NCBI RefSeq assembly: GCF_003260265.1
Contig: NZ_QITQ01000005.1
Coordinates: forward strand, 124,001-188,000
DNA length: 64,000 nt
DNA from: Roseovarius amoyensis
Lineage (GTDB): Bacteria; Pseudomonadota; Alphaproteobacteria; Rhodobacterales; Rhodobacteraceae
Direction: 5' to 3'
A model generated the notes under the pieces. That model was given only the letters and a program-made list of their open reading frames with translations, had not been told where the DNA came from and searched no databases. Positions 26,863 through 37,281 of this stretch are shown in pieces. The stretch's first letter is position 1, and each line of letters opens with the position of its first letter. A program made the position numbers and the translations under genes.

Positions 26863-27318
26863 TCATGCCGCCGGCGGAGGGCCATAGGCGTTCGTTTCCG
26901 GTTCGGACGGGCGGGTCAGCCAGTAGATGTACACCACCGCGATGGCCAGGCCGATGAGGCCGAAGATGGCGCTCAGCACCATGCCGCCGGTCGAAGGCAG
27001 TTCCGTCGGCATGCCGCTGGTCGGGTCGATCTCGGGATTTCCGAAGCCCAGGAACCGCATCGCGAGGTTGTAGAGCGAGGGGATCAGGAAATACCAGCCC
27101 GGCCGGCCGGTGTCCTGCAGGCGGCGGAACCCGACCGCCAGCATCGGAACGAACAGCGCCAGAACATAGAGCAACGGCAGAACCGGAGCGAGGGAAACGA
27201 CCAGCATGCCGATGACATAGGCCAGCACGAACCACCAGAATTCCGACCGCGAGGCGCGGCCCGAAAAGGTGGCGTATTTCTGCGTCAGGCAGGTCTTGAC
27301 GGCAGTTACGAAATCCAT
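26863..27318 (-). CDS. DUF805 family membrane protein
   Basis: A 151-residue integral membrane protein of the DUF805 (YhaH-like) family, with the family N-terminal pattern FSGRASRSEFWWF, about four hydrophobic segments and the GFRRLQDTGRPGWYFLIP loop. The function of the family is unknown. GAGGGGAA precedes ATG 27318. It lies between sucD (44 bases) and the small membrane gene on the same strand, so it is likely part of the sucCD-odhAB transcript. Confidence 0.88.
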   Translation of the reverse strand: MDFVTAVKTCLTQKYATFSGRASRSEFWWFVLAYVIGMLVVSLAPVLPLLYVLALFVPMLAVGFRRLQDTGRPGWYFLIPSLYNLAMRFLGFGNPEIDPTSGMPTELPSTGGMVLSAIFGLIGLAIAVVYIYWLTRPSEPETNAYGPPPAA

Positions 27319-27362
27319 GTGCGTTCCCCTCTGTTGTGTGGCGGACGGTCTTTGGTGTCCCC

Positions 27363-28250
27363 CTATTTCTTTCCGATCACCTCCAGCACCGCCTCGCCCA
27401 GCCCGGCGGGGCTTTCGCTGACGACGATCCCGGCAGAGCGCATCGCCTCGATCTTGTCGTCGGCGCCGCCCTTGCCGCCGGCGACGATGGCGCCGGCATG
27501 GCCCATCCGCCGGCCCGGAGGTGCGGTGCGCCCTGCAATGAAGCCGGCGACCGGTTTCTTGCGGCCTTTCTTTGCCTCGTCCTTGAGGAACTGCGCCGCC
27601 TCTTCCTCGGCCGAGCCGCCGATTTCACCGATCATGATGATAGATTCGGTTTCGTCATCGGCAAGGAACCATTCCAGCACATCTATGTGTTCGGTCCCCT
27701 TGATAGGGTCGCCGCCGATGCCGACGCAGGTGGACTGGCCCAGCCCGACATCGGTGGTCTGCTTGACCGCCTCGTAGGTCAGCGTGCCCGAACGCGATAC
27801 CACGCCGACGGTGCCGCGCTTGTGGATGTGGCCGGGCATGATGCCGATCTTGCAGGCGTCGGGGGTGATGATGCCGGGGCAGTTGGGGCCGATCAGCACC
27901 GACGTGCTGTCCATCAGCGCACGCTTCACGCGCATCATGTCCAGCACCGGGATGCCCTCGGTGATGCACACGATCAGCGGCATGCCGGCGTCGATCGCCT
28001 CGAGGATCGAATCCGCGGCGAAGGGCGGCGGAACATAGATCACGCTGGCGTTGGCGTCGGTTTCGGCCATCGCCTCGTGAACCGAGTTGTAGACCGGCAG
28101 GTCCAGGTGCGTGGTGCCGCCCTTGCCGGGGGTGACGCCGCCGACCATCTTTGTGCCATAGGCGATGGCCTGTTCAGAGTGGAACGTGCCCTGGCTGCCA
28201 GTCAGGCCCTGACAGATGACACGGGTGTTTTCGTCTACGAGTACGGCCAT
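27363..28250 (-). CDS. sucD: succinyl-CoA synthetase alpha subunit
   Basis: A 295-residue CoA-binding subunit of the ADP/GDP-forming succinate-CoA ligase. Features are the CoA-binding Rossmann start ([20 protein letters not shown]), [32 protein letters not shown] and the phosphohistidine loop GHAGAI. AAGGAG precedes ATG 28250. It follows sucC after 127 bases and feeds the TCA cycle step after OdhAB. Confidence 0.97.
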   Translation of the reverse strand: MAVLVDENTRVICQGLTGSQGTFHSEQAIAYGTKMVGGVTPGKGGTTHLDLPVYNSVHEAMAETDANASVIYVPPPFAADSILEAIDAGMPLIVCITEGIPVLDMMRVKRALMDSTSVLIGPNCPGIITPDACKIGIMPGHIHKRGTVGVVSRSGTLTYEAVKQTTDVGLGQSTCVGIGGDPIKGTEHIDVLEWFLADDETESIIMIGEIGGSAEEEAAQFLKDEAKKGRKKPVAGFIAGRTAPPGRRMGHAGAIVAGGKGGADDKIEAMRSAGIVVSESPAGLGEAVLEVIGKK

Positions 28251-28377
28251 TGGTGGCGTGCTCCTTCATGTTTCTGCCGCCGGTGGGCGGCCGCTATGAT
28301 GACGGGTCAGCCGTCGCGGCTGTCCGGAGTGAAGCGGGTGACGGTATACGTGGTGACGCGCATGGCCGCCATTCCGA

Positions 28378-29571
28378 TTACCCCTTCACCGCCTTCACGA
28401 TCTTTTCGGCGCCGTCCTTGAGGTCGTCGGCGGCGATCACGTTCAGGCCGGACTGGCCGATGATCTCTTTGCCCTTTTCGACATTGGTGCCTTCGAGGCG
28501 CACGACCAGCGGCACCTGCAGGCCCACTTCCTTGACCGCGGCGACGACGCCCTCGGCGATGACGTCGCAGCGCATGATGCCGCCGAAGATGTTGACCAGG
28601 ATGCCTTTGACCTGCGGGTCGGAGGTGATGATCTTGAACGCCTCGGTGACCTTTTCCTTGGTCGCGCCGCCGCCCACGTCGAGAAAGTTCGCCGGTTCCG
28701 CGCCGTACAGCTTGATGATGTCCATCGTTGCCATCGCCAACCCGGCGCCGTTGACCATGCAGCCGATCTCGCCATCGAGCGCGATGTAGTTGAGATCGTA
28801 TTTCGAGGCTTCCAGTTCCTTGGGGTCTTCCTCGGACACGTCACGCAGTTCGGCGATGTCGGCATGCCGGTAGATGGCGTTGGAATCGAAGCCCATTTTG
28901 GCATCGAGGCATTTCAGGTCGCCCCCGTCGGTCAGGATCAGCGGGTTGATTTCCAGCATCTCCATGTCCTTTTCCAGGAACACCTGATAGAGCGTTCCCA
29001 TCAGCGCGACGCATTGCTTGACCTGCTTGCCCGAGAGCCCGAGCATAAAGGCGATGCGGCGGCCGTGGAACGGCTGATAGCCGGTGGCCGGATCGACCGA
29101 AAAGCTGAGGATCTTGTCGGGGGTGCTTTCGGCGACTTCCTCGATATCCATGCCGCCTTCGGTCGAGCAGACGAAAGAAACCCGGCTGCTGCTGCGATCG
29201 ACCAGCAGGGCAAGGTAGAATTCCTTTTCGATGCCGGACCCGTCTTCGATGTAGATGCGGTTGACCTGCTTGCCGGCGGGGCCGGTCTGCTTGGTCACCA
29301 GGGTCTGACCCAGCATGCGCTTGGCCTCTTCTGCGGCCTCTTCGACCGAGCGGGCCAGCCTGACGCCGCCGCCTTCGCCGGCGCGCGGTTCCTTGAAGCT
29401 GCCCTTGCCGCGGCCGCCGGCGTGGATTTGTGCCTTGACGACCCAAAGCGGGCCGTCCAACTCGCCCGCGGCGGTCTTGGCCTCTTCGGCGCGCAGCACG
29501 ATACGGCCGTCCGAGACCGGCGCGCCGTAAGAGCGCAGCAGGGCCTTGGCCTGATATTCGTGGATGTTCAT
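28378..29571 (-). CDS. sucC: succinyl-CoA synthetase beta subunit
   Basis: A 397-residue ATP-grasp subunit that pairs with SucD. It shows the N-terminal [16 protein letters not shown], the nucleotide-binding [42 protein letters not shown] and the subunit-interface [14 protein letters not shown] followed by FLDVGGGA. It is the first gene of the long sucCD-DUF805-odhAB-lpd unit and has its own promoter region with paired GTGATCAC sites, downstream of the mdh terminator. Confidence 0.97.
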   Translation of the reverse strand: MNIHEYQAKALLRSYGAPVSDGRIVLRAEEAKTAAGELDGPLWVVKAQIHAGGRGKGSFKEPRAGEGGGVRLARSVEEAAEEAKRMLGQTLVTKQTGPAGKQVNRIYIEDGSGIEKEFYLALLVDRSSSRVSFVCSTEGGMDIEEVAESTPDKILSFSVDPATGYQPFHGRRIAFMLGLSGKQVKQCVALMGTLYQVFLEKDMEMLEINPLILTDGGDLKCLDAKMGFDSNAIYRHADIAELRDVSEEDPKELEASKYDLNYIALDGEIGCMVNGAGLAMATMDIIKLYGAEPANFLDVGGGATKEKVTEAFKIITSDPQVKGILVNIFGGIMRCDVIAEGVVAAVKEVGLQVPLVVRLEGTNVEKGKEIIGQSGLNVIAADDLKDGAEKIVKAVKG

Positions 29572-29668
29572 GAAACTCTTCCGTCCTGACTAACAATCAG
29601 AACCCGTATACGCGCATTCGCGTGGTCATTTGAAAGAGGTTTTGGCGCTGAGTGGGGATTTCCGCCGA

Positions 29669-29710
29669 ATTATCCATATTTGTGATCACACGCTCCAAAC
29701 GCGTGATCAC
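29669..29710 (-). promoter_or_regulatory. sucC promoter with two GTGATCAC operator-like palindromes
   Basis: On the minus strand a -35 TTGGAG (complement of 29693-29698) and a -10 GATAAT (complement of 29669-29674) are separated by 18 bases. One perfect palindrome, GTGATCAC at 29682-29689, sits in the spacer. A second, at 29703-29710, lies directly upstream of the -35. Their centres are 21 bases apart, two helical turns. The same arrangement recurs before sdhC. A regulator binding both sites would be expected to compete with RNA polymerase. Confidence 0.65.
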
Positions 29711-29740
29711 AACAGCCGGAAGTGCCGGGGCGTTGTCAGG

Positions 29741-29775
29741 GAGAAAAGAATCAGGGCCGGTCGCGGCCGGCCCTG
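29741..29775 (-). terminator. mdh rho-independent terminator
   Basis: Perfect 9-base stem CAGGGCCGG/CCGGCCCTG (29752-29760 with 29767-29775) and a six-base loop. On the minus strand it is followed by ATTCTTTTC. It separates mdh from the downstream sucC promoter. Confidence 0.85.
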
Positions 29776-29825
29776 TCTGAATCACATCGTGCCCGGTCCG
29801 GTATGGTTGAAACCGGGTCGGCGCC

Positions 29826-31092
<1,267 letters not shown>

Positions 31093-31389
31093 TCAGGCGT
31101 CGTCGCCCGGTGCGGGTGCTGCCGCCGTCATCGCCTCAAAGGCGTGGCCGCTGGCGATCAGGCAGGTGATGCCGTGTGCGTTGGTCGCGGTGATCGTCCA
31201 GGTGCCTGTTTCGGGTGCGGCGAAGACCTCGACCACCGTGCCCTGCGAGGCCAGCCCGATGGATTGGCGCGATTCGCCGAAACCCGCGGCCAGCTCTTCG
31301 ACAACCGTTTCGCGTGGCGCGCAGCTGTCGGCGGATGCCGGGTTGCACAGGCAGGCCGCGATGGCGGCCAGTATCACCGTGGGTTTCAT
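31093..31389 (-). CDS. small secreted protein of unknown function
   Basis: A 98-residue protein with a signal peptide (MKPTVILAAIAACLCNPASA, cleavage expected after ASA) and a mature part with two cysteines (SCAPRETVVEE and GITCLIASGHAF) that could form a disulfide. The pattern resembles short periplasmic proteins found widely in Rhodobacteraceae, but I cannot name a family. ATG 31389 is preferred over a GTG one codon upstream. It is divergent from mcl2. Confidence 0.72.
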   Translation of the reverse strand: MKPTVILAAIAACLCNPASADSCAPRETVVEELAAGFGESRQSIGLASQGTVVEVFAAPETGTWTITATNAHGITCLIASGHAFEAMTAAAPAPGDDA

Positions 31390-31614
31390 CACGTCTCAAG
31401 CCCCTTTCCAGGTTCGGTCCTTGCCAAAGCACTGGGAACAGCCTGCGGGCCGTGCGCCAAGAGCAGGTTAACGATGCGCGCGGAGGGGCAGCGTGGCATG
31501 GTGTCAGGCTGCCGCCGCATTCTGCGCTGCGGCGGAAAAGGGCTTGAACAAATCGGGCGAAAAATGGCAGGACAGCGCAAGAATATTTCCGTGACCCCTG
31601 TTGAGGACGTGCCG

Positions 31615-32478
31615 ATGGAGACGACGACGCAACCTTTCCGCTCTGTTCTATATATTCCCGGATCGAAAGAGCGGGCGCTGGAAAAGGCGCGCGGGTTGCC
31701 GGCTGATGCCATCATATTTGACCTTGAGGACGCGGTCGCGCCCGACGCCAAGGCCGAGGCCCGCCAGACGCTGGCGCGCGCGCTGGGCGATGGCGGCTAT
31801 GGCAAGCGCACAAAGATCGTGCGGATCAACGCGCTGACCTCGGAATGGGGCAACGAGGATGTGCGCGTGCTGCGTGACGCCGGCGCCGATGTCTTTTTGC
31901 TGCCCAAGGTCAACAACCCCACGGATGTCGATGCGCTGGCCGACCTGCTGCCGCCCGAGATGCCGGTCTGGGTGATGATGGAAACAGCCGCCAGCGTGTT
32001 CGAGGCGCGCGCCATCGCGGCGCATGGGCGGGTGACGGGGCTGGTGGCGGGCACCAACGATCTGGCCAAGGATCTGGGCTGCCGCATGCGCGCCGACCGG
32101 CTGCCGATGATGCACGCGTTGCAGACCGTGGTGATGGCGGCGCGCGCGGCGCGCGGGGTGGTGGCCATCGACGGCGTCTATAACCGCTTTCGCGACGAAG
32201 AGGGGCTGAAGGCCGAATGCGAACAGGGCTGCGACCTGGGGTTCGACGGCAAGACGCTGATCCACCCGGCGCAGGTCGAGGTGACGAACCGCGCCTTTAC
32301 CCCAGCCGAGGAAGAGGTCGAACTTGCCCGCCGCCGGATCGCGGCGCACGAGGAAAGCGAGGCCGCGGGGCAGGGCGTGGCCGTGGTCGACGGACAGATC
32401 GTTGAGAACCTGCATGTGATGGCCGCCAAGCGCCTGCTGGCGCGGGTTCAGGCCATTTCCGAGATGGAAAAGGAATAG
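31615..32478 (+). CDS. mcl2: (3S)-malyl-CoA thioesterase, Mcl2-type (CitE/HpcH superfamily)
   Basis: A 287-residue TIM-barrel enzyme. Mg and CoA-ester landmarks are FDLEDAVAPDAKAEAR, RINAL, LPKVNNPTDV, MMETAASVFEARAI and GTNDLAKDL. The N terminus RSVLYIPGSKERALEKARGLPADAIIFDLEDAV matches Rhodobacter Mcl2 more than the longer Mcl1 lyase. In R. sphaeroides Mcl2 hydrolyses (3S)-malyl-CoA to malate and, with Mcl1, replaces malate synthase in the ethylmalonyl-CoA pathway. GAGGA precedes ATG 31615. Its neighbour mch belongs to the same pathway, which supports this assignment over citrate lyase beta. Confidence 0.85.
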   Translation: METTTQPFRSVLYIPGSKERALEKARGLPADAIIFDLEDAVAPDAKAEARQTLARALGDGGYGKRTKIVRINALTSEWGNEDVRVLRDAGADVFLLPKVNNPTDVDALADLLPPEMPVWVMMETAASVFEARAIAAHGRVTGLVAGTNDLAKDLGCRMRADRLPMMHALQTVVMAARAARGVVAIDGVYNRFRDEEGLKAECEQGCDLGFDGKTLIHPAQVEVTNRAFTPAEEEVELARRRIAAHEESEAAGQGVAVVDGQIVENLHVMAAKRLLARVQAISEMEKE

Positions 32479-32483
32479 AACAC

Positions 32484-33029
32484 ATGGCCTGGCTGATCAT
32501 CGGTTTGCTGGTGTGGACCGTCGCGCACCTGTTCAAACGCCTGGCACCGGGGCCGCGCGCGGCGATGGGCGATGCGGGCAAGGGCGTGATTGCGCTGGCG
32601 CTGCTGGCCGGCGTGGTGCTGATGGTGATCGGCTATCGCCAGGCCGACGGCGCGGTTTTCTGGGGGCGCAGCCCGGCGACGACGGGGGTCAACAACCTGA
32701 TCATGCTGGTGTCGGTCTACCTGTTCGCTGCCTCGGGCATGAAAACGGCGCTTGCGCGGCGGATGCGGCACCCGATGCTGGTGGCGGTCATGCTGTGGGC
32801 CGCGGCGCATCTGCTGGTGAATGGCGATGTCCCCTCGATCGTGTTGTTCGGCGGGCTGCTGGCCTGGGCCGTGGTCGAGGTGGTCGCGATCAACCGCGCG
32901 GTGCCGGGCTGGACCCCGCCGCCGCCCGCCCCGGCAAAGCGCGAAGTCATGGCGCTGGTTGGCGCGGTTGTGGTCTATGCCGCCATCGCGGGCGTGCATT
33001 ACTGGCTGGGCTATCCGGTCTTCGGATGA
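32484..33029 (+). CDS. NnrU family membrane protein
   Basis: A 181-residue polytopic membrane protein of the NnrU family, with about five hydrophobic segments and the conserved RRMRHPMLVAVMLWAAAHLLVNGDVPSIVLFGGLLAWAVVE block containing H and N residues typical of the family. NnrU was named from denitrifiers, but family members are widespread and the role is unclear. Here it lies five bases after mcl2 and overlaps the next gene by four bases, so it belongs to the mcl2-mch transcript rather than to a nitrogen-oxide locus. Confidence 0.87.
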   Translation: MAWLIIGLLVWTVAHLFKRLAPGPRAAMGDAGKGVIALALLAGVVLMVIGYRQADGAVFWGRSPATTGVNNLIMLVSVYLFAASGMKTALARRMRHPMLVAVMLWAAAHLLVNGDVPSIVLFGGLLAWAVVEVVAINRAVPGWTPPPPAPAKREVMALVGAVVVYAAIAGVHYWLGYPVFG

Positions 33030-33238
33030 GCGAGATGCGGCTTTATCGTTTTCTGACGGGCGAGGACAACTCCGCCTTTTGTCACAAGGTCACCGAGGCG
33101 CTGAATAAAGGATGGGAGCTGCATGGCTCCCCCGTCTATGCCTTTGACGCAAAGGCCGGGGTCATGCGCTGCGGCCAGGCCGTGGTGAAAGAGGCAGAGG
33201 GCACCTATGCGCCCGATATCAAGCTGGGAGAGCAGTGA
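33026..33238 (+). CDS. DUF1737 domain protein
   Basis: A 70-residue protein matching DUF1737: the pattern YRFLTGEDNSAFCHKVTEALNKGWELHGSP with a C-terminal AEGTYAPDI. Function unknown. The start overlaps the NnrU stop (ATGA at 33026). mch starts three bases after its stop. Confidence 0.85.
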   Translation: MSEMRLYRFLTGEDNSAFCHKVTEALNKGWELHGSPVYAFDAKAGVMRCGQAVVKEAEGTYAPDIKLGEQ

Positions 33239-33240
33239 TC

Positions 33241-34272
33241 ATGGCCAAGACCAATCCGGGCCGCTTCTTTGAGGATTACAGGGTCGGCGAAACCATCGTC
33301 CACGCGGTACCGCGCACCGTGTCGGGGGGCGAGCGGGCGCTTTATCATGCGCTTTATCCGGCGCGGCACGCGCTGCATTCGTCGGACGAGTTCGCCCGCG
33401 CCTGCGGCCTGACGGCGGCGCCGATCGACGATTGGGCCGCCTTTCATCTGGTCTTTGGCAAGACCGTTCCCGACATCTCGCTCAATGCGCGGGCCAATCT
33501 GGGTTATGCCGAGGGGCGCTGGCTGGGGGCTGTCTGGCCGGGCGACACGCTGCGCGCGGTGTCCGAGGTGATCGGGCTCAAGCAGAATTCCAACGGCAAG
33601 TCCGGGGTGGTCTGGGTGCGTACCCGCGGGCTGAACCAGCGCGACGAGGTGGTGCTGGAATATGTGCGCTGGGTGATGGTGCTCAAGCGCGACACCGAAG
33701 CGCCTGCGCCTGAAACGGTGATCCCCGAATTGCGCCCGGCACTGGCCGCCGGCGATCTGATGGTGCCCGAGGGGCTGAATTTCACCGGCTACGACTTTGC
33801 CCTGGCCGGTGAGCCGCATCGCTGGGGCGACTACGAGGTGGGCGAGCGGATCGACCATGTCGATGGCGTCACCATCGAGGAAGCCGAGCACATGATGGCC
33901 ACGCGGCTGTGGCAGAACACGGCCAAGGTGCATTTCGATGCCAGCCTGCGCGAGGACGGACGCCGCCTGATCTATGGCGGGCATGTGATCTCGCTGGCGC
34001 GCGCGCTCAGCTTCAACGGGCTGGCCAATGCCCAGGTGGTGGCGGGGCTGAATGCCGGCGCGCACGCCAACCCCTGTTTCGCGGGCGATACCGTGCGGGC
34101 CTGGTCCGAGGTGCTGGACAAGGCCGAAACGGCCGCACCGGGCGTCGGCGCGCTGCGCCTGCGGCTGGTGGCGACCAAGGGCGGGGCGCCTTTCGCGCTG
34201 AAGGGCGAGAATGGTAAATACCTGCCCGAGGTTCTGCTCGACCTCGATTACTGGGCGCTGGCACCGATGTGA
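33241..34272 (+). CDS. mch: mesaconyl-C1-CoA hydratase
   Basis: A 343-residue double-hotdog hydratase that interconverts mesaconyl-CoA and beta-methylmalyl-CoA in the ethylmalonyl-CoA pathway. Strong landmarks are NPGRFFEDYRVGETIVHAVPRTVSGGERALYHALYPARHAL, VWVRTRGLNQ and a second MaoC-like unit with HFDASLREDGRRLIYGGHVISLARALSFNGLANA. Length equals that of characterised Rhodobacter Mch. I chose ATG 33241 over a GTG at 33235; GGGAG lies upstream. With mcl2 it indicates acetyl-CoA assimilation without isocitrate lyase, though the other pathway genes are not in the window. Confidence 0.93.
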   Translation: MAKTNPGRFFEDYRVGETIVHAVPRTVSGGERALYHALYPARHALHSSDEFARACGLTAAPIDDWAAFHLVFGKTVPDISLNARANLGYAEGRWLGAVWPGDTLRAVSEVIGLKQNSNGKSGVVWVRTRGLNQRDEVVLEYVRWVMVLKRDTEAPAPETVIPELRPALAAGDLMVPEGLNFTGYDFALAGEPHRWGDYEVGERIDHVDGVTIEEAEHMMATRLWQNTAKVHFDASLREDGRRLIYGGHVISLARALSFNGLANAQVVAGLNAGAHANPCFAGDTVRAWSEVLDKAETAAPGVGALRLRLVATKGGAPFALKGENGKYLPEVLLDLDYWALAPM

Positions 34273-34290
34273 GTCGTCCTTGGCGTGTTT

Positions 34291-34298
34291 GTGATCAC
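34291..34298. promoter_or_regulatory. distal GTGATCAC palindrome downstream of mch
   Basis: A single GTGATCAC in the context TGTTTGTGATCACGATTG, 18 bases after the mch stop and 112 bases upstream of the paired sites before sdhC. It could be an auxiliary operator for looping. Confidence 0.45.
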
Positions 34299-34402
34299 GA
34301 TTGATGGGCGTTCCTGCGGTCGTGCCAGCATGGGGCGAGCATGAGATGGCGGGATGTCGGACCCGTTCTCGGCCATAGGCGCACCGATAGGCCGGTTTGT
34401 GC

Positions 34403-34430
34403 GTGATCACATCAATTTGAGCGTGATCAC
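34403..34430 (+). promoter_or_regulatory. paired GTGATCAC palindromes upstream of sdhC
   Basis: Perfect palindromes at 34403-34410 and 34423-34430, centres 20 bases apart. Between them is TTTGAGC (-35-like TTGAGC at 34417-34422), and the second site is followed by AAA. The sucC promoter has the matching order GTGATCAC, TTTGGAGC, GTGATCACAAA. A weak -10 AAAAAT lies at 34439-34444. The conserved layout points to one regulator controlling both TCA operons. Confidence 0.65.
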
Positions 34431-34602
34431 AAACCAGCAAAAATGCGACGATATGCCGTCCGAATTTCGGATTTCCGGCTTTGCACACGTGACATGCTGA
34501 TTAAAAAGTACCACAAAGGGTCCGCGCGGCCGGCCACCAGTTGACCGATCAAGCGGCCCTGCCCGCCACGCACCCGGCGCAGCAACGAAGGGAACCGATT
34601 TC

Positions 34603-34986
34603 ATGGCAGACGTGAACAGGGGCGATCGCCCGCTTTCCCCCCACCTGTCAATCTACCGCCCGCAAATGACATCGATCAGTTCGATCCTGACGCGGATCAC
34701 CGGCAATGCCCTGATCGTCGCGGTGGTGCTGATCGTGTGGTGGCTCCTGGCCGCCTCTGTCGGGCCGGAGTATTTCGCCACCGCCGACGCGGTGCTGACC
34801 TCGTGGTTCGGCGACCTGGTGCTGACGATGTCGCTCTGGGCGATCTGGTATCACTACCTGGCGGGGCTGCGGCATCTCTATTTCGATGCCGGCAAGGGGT
34901 TGGAGTTGCCCACGGCCGAACGGCTGGGCTGGGTCTGCGTCATCGGTTCGGTCGTTCTGACCGTCATCACAATCGCCATCGTCTGA
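34603..34986 (+). CDS. sdhC: succinate dehydrogenase cytochrome b556 subunit
   Basis: A 127-residue membrane anchor of complex II with three helices. The N-terminal signature RPLSPHLSIYRPQMTSISSILTRITG and the haem-binding region SLWAIWYHYLAGLRHLYFDAG are both present. It starts the sdhC-D-A-x-B operon; sdhD follows after 13 bases. Confidence 0.95.
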   Translation: MADVNRGDRPLSPHLSIYRPQMTSISSILTRITGNALIVAVVLIVWWLLAASVGPEYFATADAVLTSWFGDLVLTMSLWAIWYHYLAGLRHLYFDAGKGLELPTAERLGWVCVIGSVVLTVITIAIV

Positions 34987-34999
34987 GGGGGAGGGGAGC

Positions 35000-35371
35000 A
35001 TGCGTTACCTGACTGACCGCAAGCGCGCCGAGGGCAAGGGAGCGGCACATACCGGGCCCGAGCATCACTGGCACATGATTGTCAGCTCGGCAGGGCTGGC
35101 GCTGATCGTTCCGATCTTCCTGTATGTCTTTGGCCGCACATTGGGCGGCAGCTATGACGAGGTGATCGCGCGGCTGTCGCATCCCGGCATCGCGTTGCTG
35201 ACCGGGCTGGTGCTGTTCGTCGGAATGATCCATTTCCGGAATGGCGCCACGGTGATGATCGAGGACTATTCGCGCGGTAGCGCGCGCAAGCTGCTGCTCA
35301 TTGTGGTGGCCTGTCTGACCTACGGCACGATCGCCACGGGCCTGTTCGCCCTGGGCCGGATCGCCTTTTGA
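35000..35371 (+). CDS. sdhD: succinate dehydrogenase membrane anchor subunit
   Basis: A 123-residue three-helix membrane subunit. It has the family pattern [16 protein letters not shown], a central [22 protein letters not shown] helix and the quinone-site region [27 protein letters not shown] precedes ATG 35000. Located between sdhC and sdhA. Confidence 0.94.
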   Translation: MRYLTDRKRAEGKGAAHTGPEHHWHMIVSSAGLALIVPIFLYVFGRTLGGSYDEVIARLSHPGIALLTGLVLFVGMIHFRNGATVMIEDYSRGSARKLLLIVVACLTYGTIATGLFALGRIAF

Positions 35372-35399
35372 CCGACGACTGACGCGGAGTACTGCACCG

Positions 35400-37205
35400 A
35401 TGGCTGCTTACGAATACGAAACCCACGAATATGATGTCGTTGTGGTCGGGGCCGGCGGTGCCGGGCTGAGGGCGACGCTTGGCATGGCCGAACAGGGGCT
35501 GCGCACCGCCTGCGTGACCAAGGTGTTTCCCACCCGGTCGCACACGGTTGCGGCGCAGGGCGGCATCGCCGCGTCGCTGGGGAACATGGGACCCGATAGC
35601 TGGCAGTGGCACTTGTACGATACCGTCAAGGGCAGCGACTGGCTGGGCGATACCGATGCGATGGAATACCTGGCCCGCGAGGCGCCCAAGGCGGTTTACG
35701 AGCTGGAACATTACGGCGTTCCGTTCTCGCGCACCGAAGAGGGCAAGATTTACCAGCGCCCCTTTGGCGGACACACCACCGAGTTCGGCGACGGCCCGCC
35801 GGTGCAGCGCACCTGTGCCGCCGCTGACCGGACCGGGCACGCGATCCTGCACACGCTCTATGGCCAGAGCGTGAAGCAGAAAGCAGAGTTCTATATCGAA
35901 TATTTCGCCATCGACCTGATAATGAACGACGATGGCGCCTGCACCGGCGTGGTGTGCTGGAAGCTTGATGACGGCACTATCCATGTATTCAACGCCAAAA
36001 CGGTGGTGCTGGCGACTGGCGGTTATGGCCGGGCCTTTTTCAGCGCCACCTCGGCGCACACCTGCACCGGCGATGGCGGCGGCATGGTGGCGCGTGCGGG
36101 GCTGCCGCTGCAGGACATGGAGTTCGTGCAGTTCCACCCCACCGGCATCTATGGCGCCGGCTGCCTGATCACCGAGGGTGCCCGCGGCGAAGGCGGCTAT
36201 CTGACCAACTCCGAGGGCGAGCGGTTCATGGAACGCTACGCGCCCACCTACAAGGACCTGGCGCCGCGCGACTATGTCAGCCGCTCGATGACGCTGGAAA
36301 TCCGCGAGGGCCGCGGCGTCGGCCCCAAGGGCGACCACATCCACCTGAACCTGTCGCACCTGCCGCCCGAGGCGCTGCAACTGCGCCTGCCTGGCATTTC
36401 GGAAAGTGCGCGCATCTTTGCCGGTGTCGATGTGACCAAGGAACCGATCCCGGTTCTGCCGACGGTGCACTATAACATGGGCGGCATTCCGACCAACTAT
36501 TGGGGCGAGGTGCTGAGCCCGACCAAGGACGACCCCAACGCCGTGGTGCCGGGGCTGATGGCCGTGGGCGAAGCCGCCTGCGCCAGCGTGCACGGCGCCA
36601 ACCGGCTGGGCTCGAACTCGTTGATCGATTTGGTGGTGTTCGGTCGCGCGGCAGCGATTCGCGCCGGCAAGGTGGTGAACCCCGAAAGCGCGGTGCCGGA
36701 CACGAACACGGCGCAGGTCGACAAGGCGCTTGATCGGTTCGACACGCTGCGTCACGCCGATGGCGCGGTGCCGACTGCCGATCTGCGCGAAGAGATGCAG
36801 CGCACCATGCAGGAAGATGCCGCCGTTTTCCGCACCGACAAGTCGTTGGCCGAAGGGGTCAAGCGGATGGATGCTGTGGCCGCCAAGGTGGCCGATCTCA
36901 AGGTCGCCGACCGGTCGCTGATCTGGAACACGGACCTGATGGAAACGCTGGAGCTGACCAACCTCATGCCCAACGCGCTGGCCACCATCGTCGGCGCCGA
37001 GGCGCGCAAGGAAAGCCGCGGCGCCCATGCCAGCGAGGATCATCCCAAGCGCGACGACAAGAACTGGCGCAAGCACACGATCGCGCGCGTCGATGACCGC
37101 AAGGTCAGCCTCAGCTATCGCCCGGTGATAGAGGACACGCTGACCACCGTCGACGAGGGCGGCATCGACCCCGAAAAGATCGCGCCGAAGGAACGGACGT
37201 TCTGA
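35400..37205 (+). CDS. sdhA: succinate dehydrogenase flavoprotein subunit
   Basis: A 601-residue flavoprotein oxidising succinate to fumarate. It shows the FAD fold [15 protein letters not shown], the covalent-FAD histidine in [13 protein letters not shown], the active-site [34 protein letters not shown] and [18 protein letters not shown]. Full length. It contributes electrons to SdhB and the quinone pool. Confidence 0.98.
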   Translation: MAAYEYETHEYDVVVVGAGGAGLRATLGMAEQGLRTACVTKVFPTRSHTVAAQGGIAASLGNMGPDSWQWHLYDTVKGSDWLGDTDAMEYLAREAPKAVYELEHYGVPFSRTEEGKIYQRPFGGHTTEFGDGPPVQRTCAAADRTGHAILHTLYGQSVKQKAEFYIEYFAIDLIMNDDGACTGVVCWKLDDGTIHVFNAKTVVLATGGYGRAFFSATSAHTCTGDGGGMVARAGLPLQDMEFVQFHPTGIYGAGCLITEGARGEGGYLTNSEGERFMERYAPTYKDLAPRDYVSRSMTLEIREGRGVGPKGDHIHLNLSHLPPEALQLRLPGISESARIFAGVDVTKEPIPVLPTVHYNMGGIPTNYWGEVLSPTKDDPNAVVPGLMAVGEAACASVHGANRLGSNSLIDLVVFGRAAAIRAGKVVNPESAVPDTNTAQVDKALDRFDTLRHADGAVPTADLREEMQRTMQEDAAVFRTDKSLAEGVKRMDAVAAKVADLKVADRSLIWNTDLMETLELTNLMPNALATIVGAEARKESRGAHASEDHPKRDDKNWRKHTIARVDDRKVSLSYRPVIEDTLTTVDEGGIDPEKIAPKERTF

Positions 37206-37209
37206 GGCG

Positions 37210-37281
37210 ATGCGCGAACACTGCGCCATAACCACCGGCGGCAAGCGGGCCGCGGCGTCGCCCTTGGGGGCCTGGCGATGA
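37210..37281 (+). CDS. possible 23-codon leader ORF between sdhA and the P-loop gene
   Basis: A short frame ([23 protein letters not shown]) begins four bases after the sdhA stop, and its TGA overlaps the ATG of the next gene (37278-37281). The geometry would allow reinitiation coupling across the 72-base gap. There is no family support, and it may simply be chance. Confidence 0.3.
   Translation: MREHCAITTGGKRAAASPLGAWR

Larger units (their letters stand above)
34273..34602 (+). other. 330-bp regulatory region upstream of sdhC
   Basis: No gene is supported. The region holds three GTGATCAC palindromes (34291-34298, 34403-34410, 34423-34430), described separately. An A-rich stretch (34431-34445) could contain the -10. 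The sdhC ribosome-binding site GAAGGGA lies just before 34603. Confidence 0.7.

Noticed and set aside
31615-32478. Citrate lyase beta subunit (CitE) or Mcl1 lyase as identity of this gene
   Set aside because: No citrate lyase alpha or gamma genes are near, the length is shorter than Mcl1, and the N-terminal block and mch neighbour fit Mcl2.
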